DNA of 64,000 nt from CAVRUH01 sp963822595 (GTDB taxonomy: Bacteria > Chlamydiota > Chlamydiia > Chlamydiales > Waddliaceae), in contig CAWGIG010000005.1 in NCBI GenBank assembly GCA_963822595.1, forward strand, positions 186,001-250,000, read 5' to 3'. Shown in pieces: positions 1 to 8,924 of this stretch; positions within the stretch are counted from its first letter, which is position 1, and each line of letters opens with the position of its first letter. The notes beneath the pieces are model-generated. The model made no database searches and was not told where the DNA came from. It saw only the letters and a list, made by a program, of their open reading frames with translations. The position numbers and the translations under genes were made by a program.

Positions 1-2
1 TG

Positions 3-1214
3 AATAAATTAATAAATGTTGGGCAATTGTTTTGTTATCTACCTTCAGAAAAGTTGCGAGAAGAGATTAAAGAAATATGTGTTAACAATTGTCGTGTCAC
101 CTCCCTATTAAAAGAATTACTAGAAGTTAATCGTCTTTCGTACAATCCCTTTTCTCTTTATAATCTTTCCGTTGAAGAAAGACCTCAGGTAAAAGCAAGA
201 GCCCTTTCCGAGATACCTGAGATGGCTAGAAAGTGTGGTACTTTATGCATTATTGAATGTATTTCTCTCGTTTCCGAAAATTCGGAAATCTTACACGCCC
301 TTGTATCGTTACAAAAAAAATACGATATTGAAGAGTATAGAAGGATAGCCCCTGCAAAATTCTCTGAATCGTTTTTTGAAAAAACGCTCCCTTTGCTCTG
401 TACAGTATCTCCTAGATGGCTTGTAGACTATCGAAATGAAATCTTGGGCTTGCTTCAAGCAGATCTTTTTAATGAAGGATTTCCAGACTCCGTGGAGGCA
501 ATGATCGCCGACGTATTAGTAGAAAGCGATATTTCAACACGCCATTTAATCTATAAATCAATGACATTGATTTCTAATAGGAATAATTTTTTGTCTAAAT
601 TTCCGACTGGAATCATCTTCATGATCATATTTCAATATTGTAAAAATGTGAAGATCCAAGAAGAGATGATTCGTTTTTTAAAACAAGCGAACCGTTGCGA
701 TCTTCTTCTGTGCGGTGCGTGGGCGCATCATTTGGGGCCCATATTACCTGACAGAAAGAAGTGTAAGCATATTGGCAAAGAACTTCTAAGATCTCAATTT
801 ACACCGGAGAAAATTTTATCCATTTGGCAGAATAATTCTAATCTCCCTTCCGTGATACCTTGTGAAATGATATCCGAACCTAATTTGAAAGAAACGGCTT
901 TGGAACTCATTTGTGGAAATGGGTTCAGGGATTTTCATAATGTTTTTTCTCATTTAAGGAGTTGTTCTTCGCAGGGTGATAAGGGCTTATTTGAATTATA
1001 TGGCCATTTAGGGAAATGGGAAGATGGAGTTTTAGTAGGCTTTCTTGAAAACCATGATGAAGGTGAAATCGGATGGCTTATTTTCAAACTTTACACACAT
1101 AAAGATGATAACGGCTTATGGAAGCGGTATCTTCCCTTACTGCGTCTTATCTCAGAAAAAAAAGAGTGGTTTGCGGAGTGTAATGCAGAATATCGTTATA
1201 TTATTTTCCCCTAA
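3..1214 (+). CDS. Hypothetical protein, 5' end at window edge
   Basis: The reading frame is open to the left edge. The first two window bases (tg) could complete an ATG, GTG or TTG codon straddling the edge, giving a start MNKLINVGQ; the first start wholly inside the window is a TTG at 27. The protein is about 400 residues, rich in Leu, Glu, Lys and Cys, with no signal peptide and no membrane segment. It reads as a mostly alpha-helical soluble protein, similar in texture to the 2443-residue protein at 44556-51887, but I cannot show homology by eye. No catalytic motif was recognised. Function unknown. Confidence 0.7.
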   Translation, partial: NKLINVGQLFCYLPSEKLREEIKEICVNNCRVTSLLKELLEVNRLSYNPFSLYNLSVEERPQVKARALSEIPEMARKCGTLCIIECISLVSENSEILHALVSLQKKYDIEEYRRIAPAKFSESFFEKTLPLLCTVSPRWLVDYRNEILGLLQADLFNEGFPDSVEAMIADVLVESDISTRHLIYKSMTLISNRNNFLSKFPTGIIFMIIFQYCKNVKIQEEMIRFLKQANRCDLLLCGAWAHHLGPILPDRKKCKHIGKELLRSQFTPEKILSIWQNNSNLPSVIPCEMISEPNLKETALELICGNGFRDFHNVFSHLRSCSSQGDKGLFELYGHLGKWEDGVLVGFLENHDEGEIGWLIFKLYTHKDDNGLWKRYLPLLRLISEKKEWFAECNAEYRYIIFP

Positions 1215-1258
1215 GCAATATAAGGGGGTGCTTAAAGACTTTGGATGGAATTGATTGA

Positions 1259-1387
1259 TCAGTTTTTGAATGGGGAGAAAGCTATTACAAGACCAAACAG
1301 GATTGCGATCAAAAGCAAAAGAACAATAGCCGCAGTTAAGTTGGGTGGTCCACGGAACCTTCGGTAGCCTCGTCCATATCCTCTCAT
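1259..1387 (-). CDS. Small single-pass membrane peptide, 42 aa
   Basis: A 42-codon frame (ATG at 1387) encodes a basic, Gly/Arg/Tyr-rich N-terminus (MRGYGRGYRRFRGPPN) followed by one strongly hydrophobic helix of about 20 residues (TAAIVLLLLIAILFGLVIAF) and a short tail. The layout of positive residues before a helix suggests an inner-membrane peptide with the N-terminus in the cytoplasm. The upstream GATAGG is only a weak ribosome binding site. It fills an otherwise empty stretch after the first gene. Coding is inferred from composition alone; it could be chance. Confidence 0.45.
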   Translation of the reverse strand: MRGYGRGYRRFRGPPNLTAAIVLLLLIAILFGLVIAFSPFKN

Positions 1388-1501
1388 CTATATCCTATCA
1401 TGTTTTTTCTCTTCACCCTACTCGAATGTCTTATTTTTTTCTATAGTCATTTCATGTGGGCTGAAAGCCAGTTTCGTGACAGCCCAGGCCTTCGCTTTGC
1501 T

Positions 1502-1693
1502 CAATGTCATCAACTTAAAAGAAAATTGTATATGCCTCTGGAGTGACTCGATTTATCGAGTCTTTCGCTCCGGAATTTATTACGGGCGAGATAGCTATCC
1601 ACGAAGAAGCCTGAAATAAATTTCAGGTCGAAAGACTCGATAAATCGAGTCACTCCAGAGGTATATACAATTTTCTTTAAGTTGATGACATTG
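1502..1693. repeat. Foldback element with nested hairpins
   Basis: The left arm (1502-1567) and right arm (1629-1693) are near-perfect reverse complements, about 65 bp each with very few differences. Each arm contains the palindrome GACTCGATTTATCGAGTC or its complement. The 60-bp spacer ends in a further hairpin, CCTGAAAT/ATTTCAGG, at 1610-1627. It lies between two genes and contains no coding frame I would defend. It could be a MITE-like element, a very long terminator or a structured RNA. Confidence 0.8.
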
Positions 1694-1855
1694 CGCAGTG
1701 GGTAAATGAAATATTGTTGCAGAGCTCGAGCATCGCGAAGAGCGACTGATTCCACTGATGTTCTCATTAAAGTATTGATATTTTCAAAGGGAAATTATAC
1801 AAATATTCTTTGTAAACAAAAAGTAAACTTTGAAAAACTCAATGAGGAAAAAAAT

Positions 1856-2428
1856 ATGAAGACACGATTATTTACTATAGGTCTGATAGGCCTTTTGGTG
1901 ATGTCACAATCCCTTTTTTCTGAAGAAATTGATGATAATGCAGCTATCCCTAAAAGTAGTAAGAATTATAAAAAACATATCGAAAATACCATCTGGATTG
2001 TTCCACCATCGACATTATTGGCATATGAATATATTGATGGAACTTCGACGCCTGTCTCCGATCAAACGGTATGGGTCATAGGTAATTATGATCAGGGTTA
2101 TTTTTTTGGTACCGCCTACGCTAGTATAAATCAGTCAACTTTGTCATCCTTTAATTTAGTTGGCTCAATAACTCCTTGCGGGGATGTTTATATTACATTC
2201 TTTCCTCTTTCAGGAAGCAGTCAAAGTACAGATATTGTTGCCGGTATTGGAATTTTTACAAAAATTCATGGAAAATACCAATTTATTATGCAGATGAATA
2301 GCGCTCAAAATACCCTTGAGGGTTTGGCTCACTGGTCATATATGATAAGTGTGAAACCGGACGATTATTTTTATCAAAATCTTCCCGGCGAAAACATGAG
2401 CGTCCCTGAATTTTTATCCCAGTTTTAA
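1856..2428 (+). CDS. Secreted hypothetical protein
   Basis: A 190-residue protein starts at ATG 1856, preceded by GAGG about 7 bases upstream; a longer frame from 1706 overlaps the foldback region and lacks a ribosome site. Residues 1-24 form a classic signal peptide (Lys-Arg, a hydrophobic core, then SLFSEE). The mature part has a Trp-rich opening (NTIWIVPPSTLL) and alternating hydrophobic residues typical of beta structure, resembling a small beta-sandwich or barrel exported to periplasm or surface. I do not recognise the family. A terminator follows at 2441. Confidence 0.75.
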   Translation: MKTRLFTIGLIGLLVMSQSLFSEEIDDNAAIPKSSKNYKKHIENTIWIVPPSTLLAYEYIDGTSTPVSDQTVWVIGNYDQGYFFGTAYASINQSTLSSFNLVGSITPCGDVYITFFPLSGSSQSTDIVAGIGIFTKIHGKYQFIMQMNSAQNTLEGLAHWSYMISVKPDDYFYQNLPGENMSVPEFLSQF

Positions 2429-2440
2429 AACATTAATGCA

Positions 2441-2469
2441 CCCGATCCTAGCAAAGACCGGGCTTTTTT
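2441..2469 (+). terminator. Rho-independent terminator
   Basis: The stem CCCGATC/GACCGGG (2441-2447 with 2456-2462, one mismatch) has an 8-base loop and is followed by C and six T. It sits 12 bases after the stop of the secreted hypothetical gene. Confidence 0.6.
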
Positions 2470-2558
2470 ATTCAACTTATTGTTTATTTTTGGTCTGTAA
2501 TAGCATAATATCTAAATTCTATAGATTTTAAAATAATATTTTGATAAATATAAGATAT

Positions 2559-3446
2559 ATGATAAAGCAGGCTTCAGTAGATACTTCTAACATTTTTAAG
2601 GGCAGCCTATATGGCGTAGTGGCATTTTTTTGCATGGCGGTTTTTGGGATATTTACAAAAATTGCCCTTCAAGGAGGGTCTGCACTTTGGGTTAGCTTCA
2701 TTGTCTATCTGACAGGCACGCTCATCCTATTTCCTTTCCTTGCCCGAAGATGGTTTGCCGATCTGAAATCCGAACATTATACTTCATTAATTGGCCGAGC
2801 TCTTTTCGGTACAGCCGCAAGCTTTTGCTATACCATTTCGATGCACTACATTCCCATTGTAAATGGAACGCTGCTCTTCAATACGGCTCCCTTATTTATC
2901 CCCTTGTTAGCGACATTTTTTCTAAAGGATAAAATAGAAAAAAACACTTGGTATGCAGTCCTGTTAGGATTCGTGGGTGTTATCATTATTATCAAACCAA
3001 CGGAATCGATCTTTACACAACCGGGGAATTTCATTGGAATTCTTGCAGGTATTTTTTTGGCAATTGCCTACCTATTGATGAAGTTGTTAACAAGGACAGA
3101 TCCCGGGATTCGTATTATTTTCTACTACTTAGGTATTGGAACTTTGCTCCAAATTCCCCTTTTGTTTTTTGTGGAATCCTTTCCAAACGGAGAGAGCATT
3201 ATTTATGCAATTTTGGCTGGAGTTATATTACTGGCAGCTCAGTTGTCGCTTGTTACAGGTTATAGATATGCTCAGGCCTCCCAGATTGGAATCTATCAAT
3301 ACAGTAGTGTTGTTTTTGTTGGGATAATCGATTGGTTGTTTTGGGGGACCATTCCGACTGAAGTAGAAATCATAGGCGCTTTATTGGTTGCTTTCGCCGG
3401 AATTATCGTTATACGAAGTGGCAATAAAAAAACAGTGCTCACATGA
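2559..3446 (+). CDS. EamA/DMT-family membrane transporter
   Basis: About 295 residues with ten predicted hydrophobic helices arranged as two five-helix repeats, the layout of drug/metabolite transporter (EamA) permeases. It opens with a helix (GVVAFFCMAVFGIFTKIAL) and has conserved-type glycines in each half (LLGFVGVIIIIKP, ALLVAFAGIIVI). It should export or import a small metabolite across the inner membrane; the substrate cannot be told. A TTG six codons earlier (2541) is an alternative start; the ATG at 2559 is preferred because the hydrophobic core begins shortly after. It overlaps the next gene by 4 bases (ATGA), so the two are probably co-translated. Confidence 0.85.
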   Translation: MIKQASVDTSNIFKGSLYGVVAFFCMAVFGIFTKIALQGGSALWVSFIVYLTGTLILFPFLARRWFADLKSEHYTSLIGRALFGTAASFCYTISMHYIPIVNGTLLFNTAPLFIPLLATFFLKDKIEKNTWYAVLLGFVGVIIIIKPTESIFTQPGNFIGILAGIFLAIAYLLMKLLTRTDPGIRIIFYYLGIGTLLQIPLLFFVESFPNGESIIYAILAGVILLAAQLSLVTGYRYAQASQIGIYQYSSVVFVGIIDWLFWGTIPTEVEIIGALLVAFAGIIVIRSGNKKTVLT

Positions 3447-4240
3447 AATTATTATTTTTTTCAAAGATTAAGCATTTTTTAAAAAAAGTGCAGGACATCA
3501 TGATTACAAATTTCTATTATGTAATCCCTGCTTTGATCAAATGGTTTTATCACCGGAAAATTAGGAAGGACATATTTCTATTTGATCTTAAAAACCGCTA
3601 TAGAAGGAAGGTCTATCTTTTTCAGCACGGCGAGTGTGAATCAGATAAAAGAAATAACCCGGTTACATTAATTTTACATGGACTCTACTCGCATCCCTTC
3701 GTCATGCAACATCTGGCTGAGGTCGCTCAAAATGCAAATATCGGACACACTTTCAGTCTTTATATGCCTTATGATGAAACGAATCATGAGGACAATCGCA
3801 CTCTTATAAAGCATGCAATTGATAGGATAGAAAAGATTTTGCTAGATAATGGCTATTCTTTTAATGGGATAGTATTAGTCGGGCACTCCATGGGAGCCAT
3901 TGAAGCTGCCTATACTGCTTTTGTGGATAAAGATAGAAGAATTTTATCAGTCATTTCTATAGCAGGTCGATTGAAAGTTGTTGAGTCTCTACACAGTCCT
4001 TGTAGCGAAACTTTAAAAGGCACAATCAATAAAATTTCAAATGAAATCCATTCGAATCCAAATCTCGTATTATATCAAATTGTGGCCGGGAAGGATTGGA
4101 ATGCGCCCCTGGAAGCTACGATCATTCGTAAGAGTCCAGGTACTTACCATATCGTGGAAGATGCCATGCATTTTAATATTTTGTTTCATGATGACATTTT
4201 TATTAAGTTACAGGAATATCTCCAAAAATCATTCAAATAG
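3443..4240 (+). CDS. Alpha/beta-hydrolase, lipase/esterase-like
   Basis: 265 residues with an alpha/beta-hydrolase signature. The oxyanion strand is LILHGLYSHP (about residues 76-85). The nucleophile elbow VGHSMG places Ser149 as the probable catalytic residue. A late His (EDAMHF) fits the third triad member; the acid is not obvious. The N-terminus is basic and aromatic without a clear signal peptide. It overlaps the transporter gene upstream by ATGA, suggesting one operon; whether hydrolysis and transport are linked is inference. Substrate unknown. A strong hairpin ends the unit. Confidence 0.8.
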   Translation: MKLLFFSKIKHFLKKVQDIMITNFYYVIPALIKWFYHRKIRKDIFLFDLKNRYRRKVYLFQHGECESDKRNNPVTLILHGLYSHPFVMQHLAEVAQNANIGHTFSLYMPYDETNHEDNRTLIKHAIDRIEKILLDNGYSFNGIVLVGHSMGAIEAAYTAFVDKDRRILSVISIAGRLKVVESLHSPCSETLKGTINKISNEIHSNPNLVLYQIVAGKDWNAPLEATIIRKSPGTYHIVEDAMHFNILFHDDIFIKLQEYLQKSFK

Positions 4241-4249
4241 AAAGCGGTA

Positions 4250-4290
4250 ATATCATTGTCTTTGCTGCCAAGTTGCAAAGACAATGATAT
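4250..4290. terminator. Bidirectional hairpin between convergent genes
   Basis: A perfect 16-bp stem (4250-4265 with 4275-4290, ATATCATTGTCTTTGC) with a 9-base loop lies between the hydrolase (plus) and amidohydrolase (minus) genes. T-rich tracts are modest on both sides, so termination in either direction is likely but not certain. Confidence 0.7.
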
Positions 4291-4295
4291 AAGTT

Positions 4296-5924
4296 TTAAA
4301 TTTCTTTTCCATTTAACCAACGTCCAACGACTTTGATATCTTTAATCTTGTTGACATCGGTCTTCTTTGGATTTTGATCAAGCACGACAAAATCAGCAAA
4401 CTTTCCAGGCTCAATACTACCTAGATCTTTATCCCTGAAGCTCTGCCAGGCAGGATAAAGCGTTACCCCTTTTATGGCGTCATCGATTGTGATTTTCTGG
4501 TCAGCATTCAGCTCTCTCCCTTCATCTGTCTTGCGCGTGGCAGCAACCTGAATAAATAATAAGGGCTTTGCAGGTCCAAGTGAATCGTCATTAAAGCTAA
4601 ACTTTAACCCCAGATCCTTAGCAGTTTTTGCAGCGTCGAGCCATTCGGCGCGCGGATTACCTAAAATCTTGTCCTGAAATACATCTCCCCAATAATAAAC
4701 ATGGTGCTCCGTAAAAGAGGGGGTAGCCTTTACCTTAGCCACCCGTTTCCATTGGTCAGGATCTACAATGGAGGCGTGTTCAATCCTAAAACGTGGATCG
4801 TCGCTTGGATAAGCGGCTTGGGCTTTTTCAAAAGCTACAAGGGTATCTTCAATGGCTTGGTCTCCGTTCGCATGAACAGCAACCTGGATTCCTTGCTTTC
4901 GAGCATTTATCACCAAATCTGTTAATTGCTGCTGGCTAAAATTCAAGGTCCCTTTTGTATCTGAATCTTTATAGTTCTGCTTCATTGCCGCTGTATAGCC
5001 CTGAATGGAACCATCAGCCCAGATTTTTAATCCCAAGATTCTAAACTTATCGTTGTTTTGTTTTTGTAATTCCGGGATTTTATCTAAAAGATTCGTCACT
5101 ACAAAACCTTGAATCCTCATGATTGCATCAGGCGCATTCGCTGCTTCGCTCATTAACCTGATATGATCCTCTTGCGTAGGCAGCGGCAACCCTAAGCCGA
5201 GATCGGTGACAGTTGTATAACCGGCAGCGGCAAAAACTTTCAAGGCGTCTCTTGTCATTTTTGGATATTGGTCCGGAGTGATTTTATTGACTGCAGCAAC
5301 CAACCTTCCAACAGCGGGCACCTCATAGCCTATTCCGGTCAAATGACCCTCCTTATCCTTCTGGTAGGAGCCTCCAATGGGCTTAGGGGTTGCATCATCA
5401 ATTTTTGCAACTTCAAAAGCTTTATGATTGCCATAGGCGATATGTCCAGACTTATTGACCACAACAATCGGTACTTCGGTTGAAATGGCATCCAATGTTT
5501 CAAAGTTTAATTCTCCGGGATCAGTCATAAGAGAAGGGTCATAGCCAAATGCCAACACAGTTCCCTTCTTCGTGGCTTCTTTCAATACTTGGTTGACTTC
5601 AGCAATCGTCTTATACTTGAAGGGACTAACATCGACGGATGCGGTAATCAAAGCATCCAGGATGATATGTGTATGCGGATCGATAAATCCCGGCATCAAT
5701 GTCTTACCTTTTAGATCTATAAGTTCTGTCTTTTCTCCTCTTCGTTCAAAAGCTTCCTTTTTATCCCCAACAAACACGATCTTTCCATTTTTAATCGCTA
5801 CAGCTTCGGCCTCCGGTTGCTGATCGTTTACTGTAATGATATCTCCACCATAGAAAATGAAATCTGCAGGCTCTCCCATCAAGCTTGCAAACCAGCACAT
5901 ACCTAAAACTATGAATTTACGCAT
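4296..5924 (-). CDS. Periplasmic YtcJ-like amidohydrolase
   Basis: 542 residues of the metal-dependent amidohydrolase superfamily, YtcJ/amidohydrolase_3 branch. Residues 1-18 are a signal peptide ending near LMGEP. The metal motif HxH lies in MPGFIDPHTH (His84, His86). Later metal-ligand regions include AVHANGDQA and FRIEHAS, and the C-terminus has the usual SIEPGKFADFVVLD closing strand. A good ribosome site (AGGAG) lies 7 bases before the ATG. It would hydrolyse an N-acyl or amide bond in the periplasm; the substrate is not predictable. Length is normal for the family. Confidence 0.88.
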   Translation of the reverse strand: MRKFIVLGMCWFASLMGEPADFIFYGGDIITVNDQQPEAEAVAIKNGKIVFVGDKKEAFERRGEKTELIDLKGKTLMPGFIDPHTHIILDALITASVDVSPFKYKTIAEVNQVLKEATKKGTVLAFGYDPSLMTDPGELNFETLDAISTEVPIVVVNKSGHIAYGNHKAFEVAKIDDATPKPIGGSYQKDKEGHLTGIGYEVPAVGRLVAAVNKITPDQYPKMTRDALKVFAAAGYTTVTDLGLGLPLPTQEDHIRLMSEAANAPDAIMRIQGFVVTNLLDKIPELQKQNNDKFRILGLKIWADGSIQGYTAAMKQNYKDSDTKGTLNFSQQQLTDLVINARKQGIQVAVHANGDQAIEDTLVAFEKAQAAYPSDDPRFRIEHASIVDPDQWKRVAKVKATPSFTEHHVYYWGDVFQDKILGNPRAEWLDAAKTAKDLGLKFSFNDDSLGPAKPLLFIQVAATRKTDEGRELNADQKITIDDAIKGVTLYPAWQSFRDKDLGSIEPGKFADFVVLDQNPKKTDVNKIKDIKVVGRWLNGKEI

Positions 5925-6057
5925 CCCGCTTTCTCCTATTTTGTATTTTTAATTCTTGATAAAATAAATTTTATTACTTTTCAAGGAAATTCTATATCTT
6001 GACATAATAACTATTTGTTGTTATTTATTTGTTAAAATTTTCATTGTAAGGACAGCC

Positions 6058-6864
6058 TTGATTAAATCAAAGATTTTACTTTTTATCCTTATTGCCTGTT
6101 TTTTTTATCACGAAGAAGCCTTTGCCTTAAAAGGAGATTTATCTGAAAGAGCTTCAAATCCGATTACCGATTTATCACAACTTCAGACAGAAAATGATTT
6201 TTCTCCTAAAAATTATGGATCGGATCATTCCTCAAATACATTTACAATCAAACCCCTTATTGCCTTTAATAGAACAGATACCTTTCCATGGGAACAATTG
6301 ATCAGAGTTAAGTTTCAGATACCGACTCTCCCTAAGTCCGCTACAACAAAAAAAGGAACATCCCTAGGGGATACCCAATTTTTCGATTTATTCATCACGG
6401 AAGAACCCGCATGGGGAAGGTGGGGAATTGGTCCTATGGCTATTTTTCCTACAGCGACGACTCTAGATGCGGGCCAAGGAAAATGGCAGGCGGGCCCGGC
6501 CTTAGGAATAAGTGTTCTGAGATTTCATCCTTGGCAATTCGGATTTTTAGCTCAAAATCCGATTTCTTTTGCTGGAAATTCTCATAAATCGAATCAGAAT
6601 TATCTTTTGTTACAGCCCTTTATCACGTATCATTTTTCGAAAAATTCCTATTTTATTTCTAACGGCGAATGGACAATCAATTGGCTTACTCATACAAAGC
6701 AAATTCCGATAAATATAGGAATTGGCCACACCTTTCCTTTTATGGGGCTGAAGATTGATTCCTCGCTGCAATACGAATGGATGGCTTATCATAATGCTCG
6801 AAAAAGTGCAGGCTATGTCAATCAATCAACGATTCAATTTTCCTTTAATATTCTTTTGGAGTAG
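6058..6864 (+). CDS. Outer-membrane beta-barrel, MetA-pathway/neuromedin-U-like
   Basis: 268 residues. TTG at 6058 is chosen as start because AAGGA sits 5 bases upstream and a clear signal peptide follows (hydrophobic core, cleavage near AFA). The mature protein alternates hydrophobic and polar residues and ends in an aromatic/hydrophobic strand (TIQFSFNILLE), as outer-membrane barrels do. Segments such as LGDTQFFDLF and GKWQAGPALG resemble the 'MetA-pathway of phenol degradation' barrel family. Only 4 bases separate it from the next gene, so they are co-transcribed. A transport role is inferred only. Confidence 0.7.
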   Translation: MIKSKILLFILIACFFYHEEAFALKGDLSERASNPITDLSQLQTENDFSPKNYGSDHSSNTFTIKPLIAFNRTDTFPWEQLIRVKFQIPTLPKSATTKKGTSLGDTQFFDLFITEEPAWGRWGIGPMAIFPTATTLDAGQGKWQAGPALGISVLRFHPWQFGFLAQNPISFAGNSHKSNQNYLLLQPFITYHFSKNSYFISNGEWTINWLTHTKQIPINIGIGHTFPFMGLKIDSSLQYEWMAYHNARKSAGYVNQSTIQFSFNILLE

Positions 6865-6868
6865 TCAT

Positions 6869-7927
6869 ATGCTGTCGTACCTTATTTCTCCCTTTCTAAT
6901 CGCAGCATCTTTTCACCTCACAGAGGTGGATTCGGTTTATAAAGATGATGAGCTCAAAACTTTATGGAACTCAATAACAGATATATATAATCCGAGCTTA
7001 GAAGATTATCTCGCAGTAGAAAATTATTTAAAATATGGACGTAGGCCTTATTTGGACGCATTATTCAATTTGCCATACCTTTTAAGATTTTGTGAACAGT
7101 ATGACATAAGAGAATTGGATCGGTCTAACGCTTTTTGCAATAGAGTCCTTCAAAAACTCATGATGGTAGGACCTAATGAAGAAATGCCGATTTTTAAAAG
7201 ACTTTGTTTAGGAGATGCGTCGCCCACAGATTTGTCTCGATGCATTGTTTTCTATGTTTCCTACAATCCTAGTCCGCATCCGTTTGATAAAGATGCTATC
7301 TATGCAGAAAAAATGCGCGAGGTGATTCGGGATCTCGAAACAGAAGGTTATAAAGGACATGTCTTGTTTCGAATAGGGGGATACCCTTTCATTGAACAGG
7401 GAGGTCTACGCTTAGCTCATGTTCCCTATTCCTTTAAGGTATTGTCGTTAATTGAGGCTTCGAATCTTGGTTATGAAAATATTTTATGGCTCGATTGCAC
7501 TATGCATCCTACGAACGATCTTTCAAAAGTTTTCTCCATCCTGTCTGAAGAAGGTGTTTTTCTGTTAGGTACAAATGCAGGAATGAATTTTGATTATGAC
7601 TTTGGGCTTTTATCAGAGACGTCCCTAGCATATAGTTCTGTAAGCATCGGGGATTTATCGAACATCGAACAGATCAGTGCATTAGCCATAGGGGTATCTT
7701 CTAAAAGTAGCAAGGGACATGATCTTATTCAAGAATGGTATAGATTAACAGCCGAAGTTTATCCTGCAATGACACTTTATCCTGAACAATTTCTATTGTC
7801 TGTAGCCGCTTGGAGAACAAAAGTAAAAGCAACAGGGAATTTTACAACTTATATGTACCAACGCTCAGAGGTTCCCCAACGGCCCAGCAAAGATGAAAAT
7901 ATCCCTTTTTGGTTTGATAAGGGATAA
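6869..7927 (+). CDS. Signal-peptide protein, GT-A glycosyltransferase-like
   Basis: 352 residues from ATG 6869, with GGAG 7 bases upstream; a longer frame from 6755 lies inside the previous gene and is rejected. The N-terminus (MLSYLISPFLIAASF) is a short signal peptide or anchor. The centre has LIEASNLGYENILWLDCTM, resembling the strand before the DxD metal site of nucleotide-sugar transferases (here D-C-T), then FLLGTNAGMNFDYDFG. I infer a glycosyltransferase-like fold, but no confirmed DxD is visible. It is one of several exported glycan-type enzymes in 6.8-9.8 kb. An exported location is odd for a nucleotide-sugar enzyme. Confidence 0.55.
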   Translation: MLSYLISPFLIAASFHLTEVDSVYKDDELKTLWNSITDIYNPSLEDYLAVENYLKYGRRPYLDALFNLPYLLRFCEQYDIRELDRSNAFCNRVLQKLMMVGPNEEMPIFKRLCLGDASPTDLSRCIVFYVSYNPSPHPFDKDAIYAEKMREVIRDLETEGYKGHVLFRIGGYPFIEQGGLRLAHVPYSFKVLSLIEASNLGYENILWLDCTMHPTNDLSKVFSILSEEGVFLLGTNAGMNFDYDFGLLSETSLAYSSVSIGDLSNIEQISALAIGVSSKSSKGHDLIQEWYRLTAEVYPAMTLYPEQFLLSVAAWRTKVKATGNFTTYMYQRSEVPQRPSKDENIPFWFDKG

Positions 7928-7928
7928 T

Positions 7929-8916
7929 TTATTCGATATTTTGCATGCTAGAAAAAAGTGCTGCCTTATCTAATACCATGATTTTGATAGCATCATCGTT
8001 TTCTCCATAGCATAAAAAGATTTTATTCTCTTTTATTACAAATCCTCCGGGAAAAATGACTTCACTTTGAGTCTTTGCATTTTTCGGAGTGGAATAAAAA
8101 TCGGGATGAACAAAAGGACTAGTGGAGGCATCGCTCGATTGTAAATGGAGGTGCATTTAAAAATGTATAGGCGCCGATGTAGTAGGTGTATTTGTGAGTG
8201 TCAGGATCGATTTGAGAACTATGAAAAAACCCCAAATATTTACCATCCACAAGCAAAGCAGGGGTGCCCCCTCTGATTAGTCCGTAAGGCCATTTTATGG
8301 TTTTAGTGAAATTGTCGTTTTCTTCAAAAATAAGTGCATCACAAGATCCATCCACTAAAGAGGGTTGTAAGATCACATGAGGGGATATCTGATACTCCAA
8401 ATGAAGTTGATTATGGTACTCGAAAAGAACCCAATTCTTTTCCCACTTCTGCTGGAATGAAACATTTAAAGCATTCAGATTTGATACGGAAATCCCTTCT
8501 TCTGAATAATTCACGGTGCATAAATTCAACCTTGATGAAAGACAAGAATGTTCATCAGAAGGTGCCGGTGAAGCAAAAATCATATAGATTGTTTCATCTA
8601 TTTTCAAAAGTCTTGGATCGTATGTTCTGTTGCCTATACAGGGTTGCCAAGGGCCTTTCGGGTTAAAATTTTGGTCGAGAAGAATGACTCCAATATATTG
8701 ATAAAAATCATTGACATACGATCCTATGGGTTCTTTGTAAATATCATAGCGAAATACCATCAAATAACCATCTTCAAAATCAACTAGGGAAGGATTGTAA
8801 GCCCCTTGTAAGCCAGGAATTTTAATTTCGATGATTTCTTCGATGAAGACACTTTGTTCTGCTGATAGGCTCCAAACACTAACTACAATGAAGATTAGTA
8901 GGATTGGTATTTTCAT
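7929..8916 (-). pseudogene. GH130-like glycosidase, frameshifted
   Basis: Two overlapping frames together make a five-bladed propeller protein like GH130 phosphorylases/glycosidases. The first (8916 to 8119) has a signal peptide, GAYNPSLV, IRGGTPALLVDG and YYIGAYTF. The second (to 7929) supplies the family's closing part, EVIFPGGFVIKENKIFLCYG. Reading shifts by one base near 8133: after ...PPFTIE an extra base throws the frame to a stop, while the other frame resumes ASTSPFVH. It starts 8 bases after the FkbM gene, as one operon. It is either a decayed exported glycosidase or contains one sequencing indel. Confidence 0.75.
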
Positions 8917-8924
8917 GAAAATTT

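Noticed and set aside
1706..1855. 50-codon N-terminal extension of the secreted protein at 1856
   Set aside because: No ribosome site, and the true signal peptide starts at ATG 1856 with GAGG upstream.
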